A stretch of DNA of 61,407 nucleotides from CAYUPI01 sp964446585 (GTDB lineage: Bacteria > Verrucomicrobiota > Verrucomicrobiia > Limisphaerales > UBA8199). The position numbers were made by a program, and so were the translations under genes. Shown one piece after another: positions 60,061 through 61,407 of this stretch. Under the pieces are notes generated by a model. That model ran no database searches and was not told the DNA's origin. It saw nothing but the letters and a program-made list of their open reading frames with translations. Position 1 is the stretch's first letter; each line of letters begins with the position of its first letter. Location of the stretch: positions 1-61,407 of the forward strand of contig CAYUPI010000034.1 of assembly GCA_964446585.1 (NCBI GenBank), in the 5' to 3' direction.

Positions 60061-61407
60061 CTAAGGCCCAACCCTTACCCGGTAGAAGCGGTAAGGACTT
60101 GCGCCGGCGTTGGGGTCAATAATGTCCACGGCGCCGCCCGGACCGTCGAAGGTAAGCACGGAAATCCAATTGGTCAGGTTGCTTGAGTATTGGATCGTAT
60201 ATTTGACCCCGGAGGCGCTGATAAAGGAGAACCGGAACTGACCGTTTCCAAGCCAAGTCGGCTGGGTGAGGACAATGGCAGTGTTAACGATCACGGTGAA
60301 ACTGTTGGTCGCGCTCAGATGGGGGTTGGTCGTGTCGTACGGATTGGAGTTGGTGACGATAGTGGTGACGAGGTTGGTGCTGGGCGCCTGCGCATGAGTC
60401 GGGGTCCACGTGATAATCCCGTTGGCGCTGATGGTCATGCCGGCGGGCGGGTTGACCAGAGTATAACCCACAGTCGAGTGAATGTTCGATTCGGTGGCGG
60501 TGTTGACAACCGTTAGCAACGTCTGCTCGGTGACCGTCTGCGTCGGAATGGCCGGTAAGACCGGCGCAACGTTTACTTCTTTGACGATGACGGTGAAGCT
60601 GTTGGTTGCCTTCAGGCTCAGGTTGACCAGGTCATAAGGGTTGGAGTTGGTGACCACGGTCGTAATGAGATTGGTGCTGGGGCTGTTGGTCTGTTGCGGC
60701 GTCCAGGTGATGATGCCGCTGGTGCTGATGCTCATGCCCGCGGGTGGGTTAATCAGCGCGTAGCCGGTTGTGACGGAGTGAATGTTGGGTTCTCCGGCTG
60801 TGTTGGTGACGGTGAGCAGTGTCAGTTCGTTGATAGTTTGGGTGGAGATGTTCGGTAAGCTCGGCGGCACATTCACTTCCCGGACGATGACCGTGAAGGT
60901 GTTGGTCGCCTTCAGACTCGGGTTGACCAGGTCATAAGGGTTGGAGTTGGTGACCACAGTTGTGATGAGATTGGTGCTGGGGCTGTTGGTCTGCTGTGGT
61001 GTCCAGGTGATGATGCCGTTGGTGCTGATGGTCATGCCGGGCGGCGGATTAACCAGCGCGTAACCCGTGGTAACGGAGTGGATGTTGGTCTCTGAGGCGC
61101 TGTTGGTCACCGTGAGCAGCGTGAGTTCGTTGACAGTTTGGGTGGCAATAGTCGGCAGGGTTGGCGGGACGTTCACTTCTTTCACAATAACGCTGAAGGT
61201 GTTCGTCGCCGTCAGGCGCGGGTTGACCGTATCGTAAGGATTGGAGTTGGTTACAACGGTGGTAATTAGATTGGTGCTGGGGCTGTTGGTCTGCTGTGGT
61301 GTCCACGTGATGATGCCGTTGGCGGTGATACTCATGCCCGCGGGTGGGCTAATCAGCGCGTAGCCGGTGGTGACGGAGTGAATGTTGGGTTCGCCGGCTG
61401 TGTTGGT
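60061..61407 (-). CDS. C-terminal part of a secreted protein with tandem Ig-like repeats (starts outside window)
   Basis: 448 codons in the window, open to the right edge. Four or more units of about 100 residues, each containing N-G-I-I-T-W-T-P and S-N-P-Y-D-x-x-N-P (He_PIG/putative Ig pattern), with a period of exactly 300 bp except for the last, one codon shorter. The C-terminal 75 residues are a separate domain with V-K-Y-T-I-Q-Y-S-S-N-L and final Y-R-F-Y-R-V-R-V-G-P. The catalytic or binding domain, if any, lies beyond the window. Expected to be exported or surface-attached. Confidence 0.88.
   Translation of the reverse strand, partial: TNTAGEPNIHSVTTGYALISPPAGMSITANGIITWTPQQTNSPSTNLITTVVTNSNPYDTVNPRLTATNTFSVIVKEVNVPPTLPTIATQTVNELTLLTVTNSASETNIHSVTTGYALVNPPPGMTISTNGIITWTPQQTNSPSTNLITTVVTNSNPYDLVNPSLKATNTFTVIVREVNVPPSLPNISTQTINELTLLTVTNTAGEPNIHSVTTGYALINPPAGMSISTSGIITWTPQQTNSPSTNLITTVVTNSNPYDLVNLSLKATNSFTVIVKEVNVAPVLPAIPTQTVTEQTLLTVVNTATESNIHSTVGYTLVNPPAGMTISANGIITWTPTHAQAPSTNLVTTIVTNSNPYDTTNPHLSATNSFTVIVNTAIVLTQPTWLGNGQFRFSFISASGVKYTIQYSSNLTNWISVLTFDGPGGAVDIIDPNAGASPYRFYRVRVGP
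60300..61407. repeat. 300 bp tandem coding repeats
   Basis: Starting points such as GTTGGTTGCCTTCAGGCTC recur at 60601, 60901 and 61201 at exactly 300 bases, and a 297-base unit lies at 60304. The nucleotide similarity is far above that expected for old protein repeats. Confidence 0.85.

Noticed and set aside
60300..61407. Regular 300 bp repeats as a CRISPR or satellite array
   Set aside because: In-frame coding repeats of an Ig-like protein; no spacers.

Overview
The window is a 61.4 kb, roughly 60% GC chromosomal segment. It most likely comes from a verrucomicrobium of the Pedosphaera/Limisphaerales type (subdivision 3). The pointers are prepilin-like proteins with an N-terminal methylation leader and a C-terminal S-D-G-H motif, tandem Ig-like secreted proteins ending in YRFYRV, paired FecR and CHASE2-cyclase genes, DUF4912, and many short palindromes and degenerate direct repeats between genes. 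This taxonomic call is inference from gene content; there is no rRNA in the window.

Layout. 1-5.3 kb: a histidine kinase running off the left edge, then an EF-hand secreted protein, a CehA/McbA-type PHP metallohydrolase and a pseudopilin. 5.5-13.2 kb: TPR protein and RecD2 helicase, a DUF4912 protein, a lone receiver domain, an AsmA-like protein, a secreted lactonase-fold protein and a TlpA-like thioredoxin. 13.5-20 kb: a second pseudopilin overlapping an O-antigen-ligase/TPR membrane protein, then FecR (with a good promoter and an intrinsic terminator) and a CHASE2 adenylate cyclase. 20-23.2 kb: small unknown secreted proteins and an S33 peptidase. 23.4-26.7 kb: the classic coaD-yceD-rpmF-plsX-fabH operon, followed by PilZ-like and CDGSH proteins.

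27.6-32.5 kb holds two divergent operons around a 469 bp control region. Leftward run a duplicated-module/Roadblock protein, an MglA-type GTPase and a Roadblock protein. Rightward run a receiver-PATAN protein and two small unknown proteins. I read this as a cell-polarity or surface-motility signalling module with parts that I do not recognise from the Myxococcus system. 32.6-44 kb: UppP, an NtrC-type regulator, isoprenylcysteine-methyltransferase-like, glycosyltransferase and flippase genes (envelope polysaccharide), an M20 peptidase, a PpiD/SurA-like chaperone, argF and argD.

44.63-47.27 kb is a compact, AT-richer integrative element inserted in a tRNA-Cys gene. It is bounded by 21 bp direct repeats that match the tRNA 3' end and carries a second pair of 21 bp repeats just inside. 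It has only two genes: a large unknown protein with a C-terminal HEPN-like R-x4-H motif, and a tyrosine recombinase whose catalytic C-terminus is replaced by a tail typical of Eco57I/PglX-type restriction-modification methylases. It looks like the deletion remnant of a defence island and is the most unusual part of the window.

47.4-61.4 kb: two ECF sigma/anti-sigma pairs, the first with a secreted third partner; an SDR enzyme; a Phd/VapC-like toxin-antitoxin pair whose toxin has a changed active-site residue; a receiver-HDOD-transmembrane-GspB-like fusion; a GH144/glucoamylase-family secreted enzyme; a YjbQ-family protein; and the C-terminal part of a protein made of exact 300 bp Ig-like repeats that runs off the right edge.
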